In this document: positions 1-8,830 of the stretch, in pieces
Layout of the letters: every line of letters starts with the position of its first letter
Position numbering within the stretch: the stretch's first letter is position 1
Assembly: GCF_004118935.1 (NCBI RefSeq)
Contig: NZ_CP035375.1
Span: forward strand, 496,001-560,000
Length of the DNA stretch: 64,000 nt
Reading direction: 5' to 3'
Source: Salinibacterium sp. UTAS2018
Lineage (GTDB): Bacteria; Actinomycetota; Actinomycetes; Actinomycetales; Microbacteriaceae
Position numbers and translations under genes: made by a program
The notes under the pieces: model-generated
Databases searched by the model: none
Told to the model about the DNA's origin: nothing
The model's input: the letters and a program-made list of their open reading frames with translations, nothing else

Positions 1-936
1 GGGCTCTGTGCCCGGCGCGAAGCCGACATCCGGCGTCAGCACCACGAGCACCTGCGAACCAACCGTTTGACCGATGAGCGCTTCAGCGAGCCCCGGAGGC
101 AATCCGCCATCGGCAGTTTCGGTGCTTTCGACAACGAAGGTTCCGGGGACGCCCGATTCTTCCCAGCTGTTCGTGAATGTGGAGTCTGCGCCCCACTCGA
201 TGCCACTCACGTGCATAACAGCAGCGTCCCCCGACGAAAGCGCTTCGCCAGAACCGACTTTCAACGCGGCAAACTGCAGTTCGCTCGGAGCATCTCCAGC
301 AGGAAAAGTGAACCCGGGCTGACCGTTAGGGGCCAGAACGATCGCGGGGAATCCCGAGGGTGCAGGTTGGCTGACGCCATCTGCCTTGCCGGGGTAGCGC
401 GACTCGACGTCGCTCACCATGACAATGGCGTCGTCTTCGGCTAGGGCGAGCTGGTTCTGCGCAATGTTCTCTGCACCGAGGATGTCACCAGCGGCACCAA
501 CGGTAACGATGCGAGAACCAACCGTGGCGCACTGCGCGATATCGCCGAAGTGCGGCTCGCGTTCGGTAACCGACACCCGTAACCCGGCGGTGTCGTGCCC
601 CGTGGAGATCAATGGCGCACCCGTTGCAGCGTCGTAGATGGTGATCTGAAGTGTGGCGATATCGCCCGCATCGAGCTCCTCGCCGGAGCCCTCGATGGTG
701 ATCGAGTTTTCGACGTCAGTTGCGATGATCGGAGTGGGGAAATTCGCTTCGGGGTCGGCACTGAATTCGCCAGAGGTCGATACCAAAGCCGTATTGGGGC
801 CCGAGGAGTACATCGGCGCGCAGTCCGCGAAGGTCAAAGGACCATTAGCGCAACCGGCTAACGAAACAACAACTCCGGCACTCACGGCCACTACTGCAAG
901 CTTGCGCACAAACACTCTTTTCATCGACACAGACAT
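1..936 (-). CDS. FKBP-type peptidyl-prolyl isomerase lipoprotein (partial)
   Basis: The gene runs off the left edge, so the C-terminus is missing (312 codons visible). The N-terminus has a basic start (MKRVFVRK), a hydrophobic stretch and a lipobox LAGC with the Cys near residue 29, so it is a predicted lipoprotein. The rest is acidic and extracellular-like; the last visible residues (VGSQVLVVLTPDVGFAPG) match the FKBP segment before the active-site loop. FKBPs catalyse cis/trans isomerisation of prolyl bonds; here it would assist folding outside the membrane. The start could be ATG at 936 (AGAG eight bases upstream) or ATG at 924; both are in frame. It follows trmI by 10 bases and is probably the last gene of the HAD-trmI transcript. 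The lipoprotein call is firm, the FKBP call good but resting on the C-terminal half. Confidence 0.8.
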   Translation of the reverse strand, partial: MSVSMKRVFVRKLAVVAVSAGVVVSLAGCANGPLTFADCAPMYSSGPNTALVSTSGEFSADPEANFPTPIIATDVENSITIEGSGEELDAGDIATLQITIYDAATGAPLISTGHDTAGLRVSVTEREPHFGDIAQCATVGSRIVTVGAAGDILGAENIAQNQLALAEDDAIVMVSDVESRYPGKADGVSQPAPSGFPAIVLAPNGQPGFTFPAGDAPSELQFAALKVGSGEALSSGDAAVMHVSGIEWGADSTFTNSWEESGVPGTFVVESTETADGGLPPGLAEALIGQTVGSQVLVVLTPDVGFAPGTEP

Positions 937-946
937 CGCCAACACT

Positions 947-1933
947 CTACCGGTCAGTCGTAGCGGCATCGGCCGCCTTCTTCGCTTCGCGCGCCGTCTT
1001 ACGGAGGCGTTTCGCGCTGGAGTTACGGTCTCCGAGAGCACCGGGGGTCCAGGCTTCGACATCCTCGTCTTTGAAGTCCGACTTGGAGGCGCGACGCTTC
1101 AGCTCAGGAAGAACTGAACCTGGTGCGAGACGGCGGGCTGTCATGAGGAACCCGGTGTGGGCGACCATGCGGTGGTCGGGGCGAACAGCCAAGCCTTCGA
1201 CGTGCCAGCCACGAACCATTGTTTCGTTGGAATCGGGCTCAGTGAAGAGTCCCGTGGAACGAATCGCTTCAGCAACGCGCGACAGTTGAGTCACGGTAGC
1301 GATATAACAGAGCAGCACTCCACCGGGGGTAAGCGCCTCGGCGCACTCCTCGATGCACTCCCACGGAGCGAGCATGTCAAGCACAACGCGGTCGACAGAC
1401 CCCGGTTCTACTGAGGCAGGCAGCTGTTCTTGAAGGTCACCGACGGTCACCGACCAGTTGTCAGGCTGCGCGCCCAAGAACGCCTGAACGTTCGACTGGG
1501 CGATCTCGGAAAATTCTTCGCGACGCTCGAACGAACTCAACTGGCCGCTCGGCCCGATGGCGCGGAGCAGCCACAGTGACAGCGCACCCGAACCCACTCC
1601 CGCTTCAACTACGTGAGCGCCGGGGAAGATGTCGGCTTGCCCGAGGATTTGAGCGGCGTCCTTCGGGTAGATGATGGCGGCACCGCGCGGCATCGACATA
1701 ACAAAGTCGGTGAGCAGGGGGCGCATCGCCAGATATTCGATGTCGTTGGTGCTGACAACGACACTGGCATCGGGCTGTCCGATGATCAGATCGTGACTCA
1801 GCACGCCGCGGTGCGTGTGGAACGCTCCCCCGACTTCGAGCGTCACGGTGTTGAGGCGGCCCTTGGGCCCAGTGAGTTGAACGCGGTCGCCCTCGCGAAA
1901 GGGTCCGCTCTGTCGTCGGAATACGTCGCTCAT
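947..1933 (-). CDS. trmI: tRNA (adenine-58-N1)-methyltransferase TrmI
   Basis: 328 residues. A small N-terminal beta domain is followed by a Rossmann methyltransferase domain. The SAM-binding motif VVEAGVGSG lies at about residues 108-116, and the later VVLDMLAPWE segment fits the GCD14/TrmI family. The enzyme methylates N1 of A58 in the T-loop of tRNAs, stabilising tRNA, and works as a tetramer in the cytoplasm. The Lys/Arg-rich C-terminal tail (RNSSAKRLRKTAREAKKAA) is an actinobacterial extension likely to touch RNA. Its start overlaps the stop of the upstream HAD gene by 4 bases, which suggests translational coupling. In many actinobacteria this gene sits next to the proteasome ATPase; no proteasome gene is seen in the window. 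Confidence 0.93.
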   Translation of the reverse strand: MSDVFRRQSGPFREGDRVQLTGPKGRLNTVTLEVGGAFHTHRGVLSHDLIIGQPDASVVVSTNDIEYLAMRPLLTDFVMSMPRGAAIIYPKDAAQILGQADIFPGAHVVEAGVGSGALSLWLLRAIGPSGQLSSFERREEFSEIAQSNVQAFLGAQPDNWSVTVGDLQEQLPASVEPGSVDRVVLDMLAPWECIEECAEALTPGGVLLCYIATVTQLSRVAEAIRSTGLFTEPDSNETMVRGWHVEGLAVRPDHRMVAHTGFLMTARRLAPGSVLPELKRRASKSDFKDEDVEAWTPGALGDRNSSAKRLRKTAREAKKAADAATTDR

Positions 1934-2601
1934 CGCGTGGTTACCTTTGCGTGAAGTTCGGAGATGTGGTCAAGAGTTCGGCCGTCGAGAGTCGGCCAGA
2001 GTGCATGGGTCTTCTCTTCGGGGATGTCAACCATAAAGGGCACCCCGATGACCGTGGCACCCGCGGCGAAGGCGGATGACGCGCCGGGAGGCGAATCTTC
2101 AATGGCGACACAGTCAGCAATGTCGACCCCGAGCGCAGCGGCGCCTTGGTGATACGGCTGCGGATGAGGCTTAGCGTGCTCGACATCGTCGCCCGTGACG
2201 ACCGCATCGAAGCCGCGGAATCCGAGGTTCTCGACAACGTGCTGAGCCATGCGGCCAATCGACATTGTGACGAGCGCGGTGGGAATACCCGCTTCACGCA
2301 GCTCCGTGAGAAGTTCGCGCGCGCCCGGCCGCCACGGAATCCCTGACTCCTTGAGCTGGGCCATCACGCTGTCGGTGAGCTGGTCAACGATGTCCTGTGC
2401 GTCAAGGGTCACGCCCTTGGCCTGCATGACGCGGGCAGACTCGAGAAGACCGTTACCGACACAGGACATGGCGTCTTCGTGAGTCCACTCTCCGCCGAAG
2501 GACTCAACGACCTTAATTTCGGCCGAGATCCAGTACGGTTCTGAGTTGATGAGCGTGCCGTCCATGTCCCACAGGACGGCCGCTGGAGTGGAGTGAGTCA
2601 C
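1930..2601 (-). CDS. HAD-family phosphatase (beta-phosphoglucomutase/phosphatase-like)
   Basis: 223 residues. HAD motif I is LWDMDGT, with nucleophile D12 and acid/base D14; motif II Thr lies in VTMS; motif III/IV Lys and acidic residues lie in AKPHPQPY and AIEDSPPG. The helical cap between motifs I and II makes it a subclass-I HAD, like the phosphosugar or nucleotide phosphatases (Gph/YniC type). The exact substrate cannot be read from sequence. The start is GTG at 2601. It is the first gene of a minus-strand run HAD-trmI-FKBP lipoprotein and is divergent from the PAC2 gene with a gap of only about 60 bases, so the two promoters must be close together. Confidence 0.88.
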   Translation of the reverse strand: MTHSTPAAVLWDMDGTLINSEPYWISAEIKVVESFGGEWTHEDAMSCVGNGLLESARVMQAKGVTLDAQDIVDQLTDSVMAQLKESGIPWRPGARELLTELREAGIPTALVTMSIGRMAQHVVENLGFRGFDAVVTGDDVEHAKPHPQPYHQGAAALGVDIADCVAIEDSPPGASSAFAAGATVIGVPFMVDIPEEKTHALWPTLDGRTLDHISELHAKVTTR

Positions 2602-2665
2602 AACGCACCATCGTAGTTCTATCCTTGACTAAGCGACATTCGTGGCACTCACCTCAAGGAGACCT

Positions 2666-3601
2666 GTGACTATCACCCCATTTGCGAACGGACGGCTCCT
2701 CGTCGTTGCCTTCGAGGGGTGGAATGACGCCGGAGAAGCTGCCAGCGGCGCAGTGCGATCGCTCAAAGAACAGCTCGACGTTTATCCCATCTCTGAAGTC
2801 GACCCCGAAGAGTATTTCGATTACCAGTTCAACCGCCCCGTACTTTCCTACGACGACGACGGCGACCGTGTTCTGACGTGGCCCTCAGTCACCATGTATG
2901 GCCCGACACGGCCCAACGCTGGGCGACCGGAAAGCATCGCAGCGGATGCAGAACTGCAGTTGAGCGCCAACAACCAGTCGAACATCTACCTCTTGCTCGG
3001 CACCGAACCGTCGCGCTCGTGGAAAGCTTTCGCGCGCGACGTGCTTGAAACTGTTGTTGATAACGGAATCACCTCGATCGTCTTTCTCGGCGCCATGCTT
3101 GCCGATGTGCCACACACTCGGCCAATTTCTGTATTCACCTCGAGCGAGAACACTGCCGTTCGCACGGCTCTGGGGATTGAGCGCAGCACCTACGAAGGGC
3201 CGGTCGGCATACTGTCGATATTGGGTCAGGCGGCGGAGGCTAGTGGCATCAGCACGATGTCGATCTGGGCGTCCGTACCGCACTACGTGCACAACGCGCC
3301 TTCTCCTAAGGCCACGCTTGCACTCATCGACAAGCTGGAAGAAATCGTGGATGTTGTCATCCCCCGCGGAGAACTCGTGAGCGAGGCAGCAGACTGGGAA
3401 ACCGGCATCGATGCTCTTGCGGGCGAAGACGAAGACATGACTTCTTACATCGAGCAGCTCGAGAAAGCGCGCGACACCGTTGACTCGCCCGAGGCGAGCG
3501 GCGAAGCGATCGCTCAGGAGTTCGAGAAGTATCTTCGCCGTGGTGACGATAAGCCCGATCAGGGTGCCGCTGGCGATGAACCGTGGCGAGGCAAGGACTA
3601 A
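2666..3601 (+). CDS. PAC2 family protein
   Basis: 311 residues. The protein begins with the family signature TITPFANGRLLVVAFEGWNDAGEAAS and carries the Rossmann-like PAC2 fold seen in archaeal/eukaryotic proteasome assembly chaperones; in actinobacteria the family is conserved but its role is not settled. The C-terminus is acidic and helical. The start is GTG 2666, because AAGGAG at 2656-2661 lies just ahead; an upstream in-frame GTG at 2642 has no ribosome site. A TAAGCG element six bases before 2642 could place the transcription start there, giving a 25-base leader. No proteasome subunit is visible nearby, so a chaperone role here is unproven. Confidence 0.85.
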   Translation: MTITPFANGRLLVVAFEGWNDAGEAASGAVRSLKEQLDVYPISEVDPEEYFDYQFNRPVLSYDDDGDRVLTWPSVTMYGPTRPNAGRPESIAADAELQLSANNQSNIYLLLGTEPSRSWKAFARDVLETVVDNGITSIVFLGAMLADVPHTRPISVFTSSENTAVRTALGIERSTYEGPVGILSILGQAAEASGISTMSIWASVPHYVHNAPSPKATLALIDKLEEIVDVVIPRGELVSEAADWETGIDALAGEDEDMTSYIEQLEKARDTVDSPEASGEAIAQEFEKYLRRGDDKPDQGAAGDEPWRGKD

Positions 3602-3652
3602 CGCGGCGCGAGCGTTCTGCGCCTGAACCGGCCAGACTTGCTGCGTCTGTGA

Positions 3653-4504
3653 CTAGACGGGCTGAATAACGCCCAGTGACAACAGCACGAAAAGCGTGAC
3701 GCCGAGCACGACGCGGTAGATCACGAACGGCAAGAATGACCGCTTTTCGATGTAGCGCATGAGGGCCGCAATCACGACGTAGCCGACAACGAATGCGATC
3801 ACCGTGGCAACTGCGGTTTCGGCATAGGTGAATACCTGAGCGGGCTCACCGAAGCTATGCACGAGTTCGTACAGTCCGCTGCCGAACACCGCCGGAATGG
3901 CCAGAAGGAATCCGAACCGAGCTGCCGCTGGCCGCGTGTAACCGAGGGCCAGGCCCGCTGTCATCGTGGATCCTGAGCGTGACACTCCCGGAACGAGCGC
4001 GAGCATCTGGGCGAGCCCGATGGTAATGCCGTGACCGTAGGTCATATCCTCGAGCGCTCGAGTTCGTTTTCCGAGGTAGTCCGCGATTCCTAAGATGATG
4101 CCGAACACGATCAATACTGTGGCAACAAGCCAGAGCGAGCGGAACGTTGAACGGATGTACTCCTGGGCGAAGTAGCCCACCAGCACGATCGGTAGTGTGC
4201 CGATGATGACAAGCCACCCGAGTCGGACATCCGGATGATTCTTGTCGATCTTCTCGCCGTGGGAGCCGTGGGGCTTCTGAAACTGCTGAAACCATCGGCT
4301 CAAGATGCGCGCGATATCTTTGCGAAAGTAGAGGATGACGGCGAGCTCGGTACCCAACTGGGTGATCGCCGTGAAGGTTGCTCCGGGGTCACTCGCCGAG
4401 GGCAGAAACTCGCCCATGATGCGCAAATGGGCGCTCGATGAGATCGGAAGAAACTCCGTGAGGCCCTGAACAAGCCCGAGAATAATGGCCTCGATAAAAC
4501 CCAT
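3653..4504 (-). CDS. uppP: Undecaprenyl-diphosphatase UppP (BacA)
   Basis: 283 residues, about eight membrane helices. The two signature segments are present: [14 protein letters not shown] at residues 14-27 and [10 protein letters not shown] at 171-180, with the catalytic Glu, Ser and Arg of the family. The enzyme dephosphorylates undecaprenyl diphosphate on the outer face of the membrane, recycling the lipid carrier for peptidoglycan and other wall polymers; overexpression gives bacitracin tolerance in related species. GGGAG lies ahead of the ATG at 4504. The gene is convergent with the PAC2 gene and follows the M20 peptidase gene by 24 bases, so it may be read from the peptidase promoter. 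Confidence 0.96.
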   Translation of the reverse strand: MGFIEAIILGLVQGLTEFLPISSSAHLRIMGEFLPSASDPGATFTAITQLGTELAVILYFRKDIARILSRWFQQFQKPHGSHGEKIDKNHPDVRLGWLVIIGTLPIVLVGYFAQEYIRSTFRSLWLVATVLIVFGIILGIADYLGKRTRALEDMTYGHGITIGLAQMLALVPGVSRSGSTMTAGLALGYTRPAAARFGFLLAIPAVFGSGLYELVHSFGEPAQVFTYAETAVATVIAFVVGYVVIAALMRYIEKRSFLPFVIYRVVLGVTLFVLLSLGVIQPV

Positions 4505-4528
4505 GGAACGCTCCCGATCAGGTGAAAA

Positions 4529-5860
4529 CTAGTACTTGAGAAGCAGGTCTCCCAAGACCTGCCTGCCAAAGACTAGTGCGTCTAGCGGCACCCGCTCATC
4601 AACTCCGTGGAACATCCCCGGGAAGTCGATTTCCGGCGGCAGCTGGAGGGGCGCGAAACCGTAGCCCGTGATGTCGAGCAGCTTGAGTGCTTTGTTGTCG
4701 GTGCCACCCGACATCAAATACGGCAGCACTGGGGCTCCAGGGTCGAAGACTCCCAAGCTGGCGACCATCGCGTCGACCAGAGGGCCGTCGAAACTTGTCT
4801 CGAGCCCGATGTCGCGGTGCATCATCTCGATCTCGATCTCAGCGGGCAGCAGCGCGCGCACCTGGGCAAGCACCTCATCCTCCTCGCCAGGAAGCGTGCG
4901 GATGTCGACGAGCGCTTCCGCAACGTCGGGAATCACGTTGTGCTTGTAGCCAGCATTCAGCAGCGTGGGGTTGCTGGTCGTGCGCAACGTGGCCTGCAAG
5001 AAGCCGGAGGCCGTGCCGGTCGCGAGGATGAGCTGGTCGGGGCCGACCTCTTCGGGATCAATGTTCAGAATCCGCGATAGCTCAGAGATAAGGAGCGTCG
5101 TGGTGTCGGTGAGGCGAACAGGCCATTCCTGTCGGCCAATGATCGCGATTGCTTCGGCGAGCTTGGTGACCGCGTTGTCGCTGATCACCCGCGAACCGTG
5201 AGCAGCCATGCCGCGCGCGGTCAGCTTGATCCACATGAGCGCCTTTTCTCCTGTCTGGAGGAGATAAGCGCGCTGACCTTGGAGATCGACCGAATAGCCG
5301 CCGACTTCACTGATGGCTTCTGTCGCGCCCGCAAAAACTTCAGGGTGCTTCTGGACCATGAAGTGGGAACCATATTCGCCGCCGTTTTCTTCGTCGGCGA
5401 AGAAGGCGATCGTGAGGTCGCGAGCGGGGCGCTTGCCGGCTCCCAGAATGTCGCCGAGGGCAGTGACGATCATGGCATCCATGTTCTTCATGTCGACCGC
5501 GCCACGGCCCCACAGAAGGCCGTCTTGAATGACTCCCCCGAAAGGGTCAACGGACCAGTTCTTGGGATCTGCGGGCACCACATCGGTGTGGCCGTGCAGA
5601 ATCAAGCCGGGGCGCTCGGCGGCGTGAGGGGCTGACGACTCAGTCTCGTAGCTTCCCTCTACCTTGGCGATCACCGTGGTGCGCCCCTCAGCAGCATTGA
5701 AGTATTGGGTAGTGAGACCCATGTCTTCGAGCAGCGCGCCCAAATATTCGGCGGCTACCGTTTCGCCGTTCGATCGACCCTCCCCGTAGTTGGAAGTATC
5801 GAATCGGATGAGATCTTGCGCGATGCGCGCGGTGCGCTCAAGTTCTGGCTCAGAAGTCAT
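4529..5860 (-). CDS. M20/M25/M40 family metallopeptidase (dipeptidase/deacylase)
   Basis: 443 residues. Zinc ligands and catalytic residues of the ArgE/DapE/CPG2 family are visible: HGHTDVVPAD (H91, D93) around residue 89, GRGAVDMK with the bridging D123, DEENGGEYGS with catalytic Glu at 157-158, and a C-terminal His in GMFHGVDERVP. The dimerisation domain lies between about 210 and 330. Substrate is probably a dipeptide or N-acyl amino acid. No ribosome site precedes the ATG; instead TAGCGT stands six bases upstream, so the mRNA is probably leaderless. The next gene is uppP on the same strand. Confidence 0.9.
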   Translation of the reverse strand: MTSEPELERTARIAQDLIRFDTSNYGEGRSNGETVAAEYLGALLEDMGLTTQYFNAAEGRTTVIAKVEGSYETESSAPHAAERPGLILHGHTDVVPADPKNWSVDPFGGVIQDGLLWGRGAVDMKNMDAMIVTALGDILGAGKRPARDLTIAFFADEENGGEYGSHFMVQKHPEVFAGATEAISEVGGYSVDLQGQRAYLLQTGEKALMWIKLTARGMAAHGSRVISDNAVTKLAEAIAIIGRQEWPVRLTDTTTLLISELSRILNIDPEEVGPDQLILATGTASGFLQATLRTTSNPTLLNAGYKHNVIPDVAEALVDIRTLPGEEDEVLAQVRALLPAEIEIEMMHRDIGLETSFDGPLVDAMVASLGVFDPGAPVLPYLMSGGTDNKALKLLDITGYGFAPLQLPPEIDFPGMFHGVDERVPLDALVFGRQVLGDLLLKY

Positions 5861-5866
5861 AAGGCC

Positions 5867-5872
5867 ACGCTA
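5867..5872 (-). promoter_or_regulatory. -10 element of a leaderless promoter (M20 peptidase)
   Basis: TAGCGT on the minus strand, six bases (GGCCTT) before the ATG at 5860, with no Shine-Dalgarno between. The spacing puts the first transcribed base at or next to the A of the start codon. Confidence 0.5.
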
Positions 5873-6012
5873 GCCGTCTCGCCAGCAAAAATCTGCATGC
5901 CACGGCAGGGCAAAAAGGGCGTCATCGGGGTCGTGGAAGCGATGTGTGTTTTGGTACTCAAAAAGGGTGCTATTCTCTTATCTCGGCGGTGCTCCTAGAG
6001 CGTCGCAGATGC

Positions 6013-6096
6013 GCGCGGATGGCGGAATTGGTAGACGCGCTAGCTTGAGGTGCTAGTGCCTGTAAAGGCGTGGGGGTTCAAGTCCCCCTTCGCGCA
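6013..6096 (+). tRNA. tRNA-Leu (anticodon GAG)
   Basis: 84 nt. The acceptor GCGCGGA pairs with TTCGCGC (one G-U), the anticodon stem is CTAGC/GCTAG with loop TTGAGGT, so the anticodon is GAG and it reads CUU/CUC. A long variable arm (TGCC TGTAAA GGCG) marks a class II tRNA, and the T arm is GGGGG TTCAAGT CCCCC. The discriminator is A and the CCA end is not encoded (CAG follows), so CCA is added after transcription. It is a monocistronic gene, with a strong hairpin 35 bases downstream. Confidence 0.97.
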
Positions 6097-6130
6097 CAGC
6101 GAATGATTCGGACTCCGAATCAGTAGGAAA

Positions 6131-6174
6131 AGTAAAGGCCGGCAATCAGATAAATCTGATTGCCGGCCTTTACT
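6131..6174 (+). terminator. Perfect 21-bp hairpin after tRNA-Leu
   Basis: Two perfectly complementary 21-base arms (6131-6151 and 6154-6174) are separated by two bases. The stem contains GGCCGGCAATCAGAT, and the downstream side is T-rich (TTTACTTGTTTA). This is most simply the terminator of the tRNA transcript, although it is much longer than needed. Confidence 0.75.
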
Positions 6175-6276
6175 TGTTTAAGGCGTTAGTCGCTCTCCTC
6201 AGCGGGTGAGGGTGGGTTCCTCGCCGCCAGCTTGCGGCCTCTGTGTCTGCCAGTTCGCTGGGATCCTCGGGTTGGA

Positions 6277-6304
6277 GATAGTCAACGATGTATCGTTAAC
6301 TATC
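6277..6304. promoter_or_regulatory. Probable PadR operator (28-bp palindrome)
   Basis: GATAGTCAACGAT (6277-6289), spacer GT, then ATCGTTAACTATC: two 13-base arms with one mismatch. The core AACGATGTATCGTT resembles operators of actinobacterial PadR-family repressors. It lies 45 bases ahead of the padR-like ATG, where autoregulation would act. The assignment rests on position and symmetry, not on binding data. Confidence 0.65.
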
Positions 6305-6348
6305 GGCAGGGCCACGTGTGCCCCGCATCCACCGACAGGAGGATCAGC

Positions 6349-6915
6349 ATGAACAATTCATTCGGAACCAGCGGCCACAACTCGCGCCGCTCCTTTTCTG
6401 ACGCTTTTGACACCGCGGGCCAAGGCCTGTGGGACGCACTAGACAACGTGCGATCAGAATTCGAGCGCCGGGTAACTCCGCGCATGGGGCGTGGAGACGT
6501 GCGCGTCGCCATCCTCTCTCTGCTTGCCGAAGAATCAATGCACGGCTACCAGATCATCCGCGAGATTGACAAGCGCAGTAAGGGCTCCTGGAAGCCCAGC
6601 CCGGGCTCCGTCTATCCGACGCTTCAGCTGTTGGCTGACGAGGGCTTGATTGAGGCTCATGAGGCTGAAGGCAAAAAGACCTACACCCTCACCGAAAAGG
6701 GGCACGAAGAGGCCCAAGCTGCGCGTCCTGCTCCGTGGAAAGACTCGGACAGCCACGAGACAACGCGGCCAACTGCTTTGCCCCGCTCGGCGGCCAAACT
6801 GGCTGAAGCCGTTGTGCCCATCATGCGTACTGGCACCCCGGAGCAAATCGACGACGCCATCGCGATCATCGATGATGCGAGACGTAAGCTATACGCAATT
6901 CTCGCCCAGGACTGA
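6349..6915 (+). CDS. PadR family transcriptional regulator
   Basis: 188 residues. A Ser/Asn-rich N-terminal arm (about 1-45) is followed by the PadR winged helix: GDVRVAILSLLAEESMHGYQ, then SPGSVYPTLQLLADEGLI and the wing KKTYTLTEKG. The C-terminal helix (about 145-188) is the usual dimerisation region. The start is ATG 6349, with a full AGGAGG six bases upstream; longer in-frame readings back to 6232 have no ribosome site and would run through the operator. The product probably represses itself through the 6277-6304 palindrome and may control the ABC1 kinase gene 36 bases downstream on the same strand. The inducer is unknown. Confidence 0.92.
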   Translation: MNNSFGTSGHNSRRSFSDAFDTAGQGLWDALDNVRSEFERRVTPRMGRGDVRVAILSLLAEESMHGYQIIREIDKRSKGSWKPSPGSVYPTLQLLADEGLIEAHEAEGKKTYTLTEKGHEEAQAARPAPWKDSDSHETTRPTALPRSAAKLAEAVVPIMRTGTPEQIDDAIAIIDDARRKLYAILAQD

Positions 6916-6951
6916 TCGCATCCGCCGCACCGTCGGCTCAAGGGAGATTCA

Positions 6952-8652
6952 ATGACCGACACCCGACAGCTGCGCGCCCGCTATCGGCGGATTCTGCGCT
7001 TCGCTGCCCGGTACATGGTTCTCGAGTGGTGGTTCGAGCTCGTGCTTCCGCGCTTCGGGCTCGAGAGAATCGCCGCCCGACGCCGTTTAGCTCGTGCCGC
7101 TCACATCGCCCGCAATTTTCACGGGCTGGCTGTCGATCTCGGCGGTCTCATGATCAAGGTGGGGCAGTTTATGTCGTCGCGCCTCGACGTGCTGCCGGGT
7201 GAAATTACTCGTGAACTCGAGGGGCTTCAGGACGAAGTACCCGCGGTCGATTTTCAACTCATCAAGGAGAGCGCTGAGCGCGAGCTCGGCATCCCGCTCG
7301 GACGCGCCTTCGCCCACTTCGATCCCGTTCCCGTAGCTGCGGCATCCTTCGGCCAGGTACACCGTGCTCGACTGACGGGTGCCGAGGCGAGTGACGTCGG
7401 CTTCGCAGATGTCGTCGTGAAGGTGCAACGCCCCGGCATTGCGGACATCATCGAAGTCGATCTTGCCGCGCTGCGTCGCGTTGCCGCGTGGCTCAGCCGC
7501 GTTCGCTTTGTGTCAAGTCGCGTCGATCTACCGGCGCTCCTCGAAGAGTTCGCCATCATTAGTCTGCGCGAGATCGACTACCTCAACGAAGGCAGTAACG
7601 CGGAACGTTTCGCCGAGAACTTCGCCGATGATGCGCGAGTAGAGGCGCCTGAAGTGGTGTGGGAGCGTTCAACCCGCCGCATCCTGACCCTCGCTGATGC
7701 GACCGCGATCAAGATCAACGATCACGAACGTCTGCGTGCGGCAGGGATCGACCCGGCAGAAGTCGCCGATGAGTTATCGCGGGCCATGTTTGAACAGCTC
7801 TTCATGCACCGGTTCTTTCACGCTGATCCCCATCCGGGCAATATCTTTGTGACACCGGCCGATCCCCAGCGCGCCGATTCGTCGACGCCCGAGTGGACGC
7901 TCACGTTCATTGATTTCGGGATGATGGGTGAGGTTCCAGAAAACCTCAGCCGCGGCCTTCAACGTCTCATCATCGCGGCGGCAGCGCGAGATGCCCCGGG
8001 GCTGGTCGCGAGCGTGCGAGACATGGGAATCTTGCTACGCACGGCAGAGACGGCGCCTCTCGAGCGCGCGATGGGTGAACTGTTTGATCGTTTCGGAGGA
8101 ATGGGCTTCACCGAGTTGCAACAGGTCGACCCTCAAGAGTTTCGAACCTTTGGCAATGAGTTCAGCGAAGTCGTGCGCACCATGCCTTTCCAGCTGCCGG
8201 AAAACTTCTTGCTGATCATCCGGGCTATCTCGGTGACGTCCGGCGTTGCAAGCGATCTCAACCCGGGTTACAACGTGTGGACGGCCATCGAGCCCTTCGC
8301 GGCGCGTTTGGCCCGAGACGAGGGCGGCGGCACCGTACGGGAGTTCGCGAAGCAAGCCCTCTCCTCAGCCGGCCTACTTCTTAGGCTGCCGCAACAGCTC
8401 GAGAGTGTCGCGACGCTCATGCAGCGCGGGCAACTTGCCGTCGAGACTCCCAGCGCCGATAAGCGACTGCGAGCGATTGAACAGCTCGTGCGCCGGGTGC
8501 TGTCGGCGGTCTTATTCACGGCGCTGCTGCTTGGAGGCATCTTGCTGCGAAGCACGGACCCCACGCTCGGGCTAGTTCTGATGATTGGCTCCGCGCTACC
8601 GCTGGCCCACGCTCTCTTTGCGGGAGTGCTCAATCGAAACCGCCTGTTCTAA
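6952..8652 (+). CDS. ABC1/AarF/UbiB family atypical kinase
   Basis: 566 residues. Family motifs in order: the KxGQ motif (KVGQ, 69-72) of the N-terminal extension, the Ala-rich/P-loop equivalent AASFGQVHRA (about 130-139), the VVVKVQRPG lysine (about 155-162), the catalytic-loop-like HADPHPGN (about 290) and the metal-binding IDFG (about 320). Two membrane helices end the protein (about 510-560). In UbiB/COQ8 such proteins act as ATPases in quinone lipid metabolism; actinobacteria make menaquinone, so the precise role here is unknown. GGGAG lies ahead of the ATG. It follows the padR gene closely and is probably in its operon. Confidence 0.92.
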   Translation: MTDTRQLRARYRRILRFAARYMVLEWWFELVLPRFGLERIAARRRLARAAHIARNFHGLAVDLGGLMIKVGQFMSSRLDVLPGEITRELEGLQDEVPAVDFQLIKESAERELGIPLGRAFAHFDPVPVAAASFGQVHRARLTGAEASDVGFADVVVKVQRPGIADIIEVDLAALRRVAAWLSRVRFVSSRVDLPALLEEFAIISLREIDYLNEGSNAERFAENFADDARVEAPEVVWERSTRRILTLADATAIKINDHERLRAAGIDPAEVADELSRAMFEQLFMHRFFHADPHPGNIFVTPADPQRADSSTPEWTLTFIDFGMMGEVPENLSRGLQRLIIAAAARDAPGLVASVRDMGILLRTAETAPLERAMGELFDRFGGMGFTELQQVDPQEFRTFGNEFSEVVRTMPFQLPENFLLIIRAISVTSGVASDLNPGYNVWTAIEPFAARLARDEGGGTVREFAKQALSSAGLLLRLPQQLESVATLMQRGQLAVETPSADKRLRAIEQLVRRVLSAVLFTALLLGGILLRSTDPTLGLVLMIGSALPLAHALFAGVLNRNRLF

Positions 8653-8769
8653 CGTCGATTGGATGTTGTTCGCCAGCGCTTCGCTCAGGCTGGGAGTAGC
8701 CCATGAATCTGTGTGATCGGCTATCGTGGGAAAAGGTTTGCGCTTTCGTGCTGCCAACCACCCTTGTCT

Positions 8770-8798
8770 AGTCGGATAACAGCCGACTCGTAGTCGGC
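8770..8798 (+). other. Alternative hairpins in the sulP leader
   Basis: CCGACT (8783-8788) can pair either with AGTCGG upstream (8770-8775, loop ATAACAG) or, extended as GCCGACT, with AGTCGGC downstream (8792-8798, loop CGT). The two hairpins exclude each other. The segment lies about 100 bases before sulP. No known riboswitch consensus was recognised. Confidence 0.4.
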
Positions 8799-8830
8799 AG
8801 TGTTGCTGGCGTTTAGCCGTGCCGGATAAC
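8773..8830 (+). repeat. Direct repeat CGGATAAC in the sulP leader
   Basis: The octamer CGGATAAC occurs at 8773-8780 and 8823-8830, each time next to a GC-rich half-stem (CAGCCGACT and CAGGTGCGCGGC). It could be part of a repeated RNA motif or a regulator site. The rest of the 244-base gap 8653-8896 shows nothing recognisable. Confidence 0.4.
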
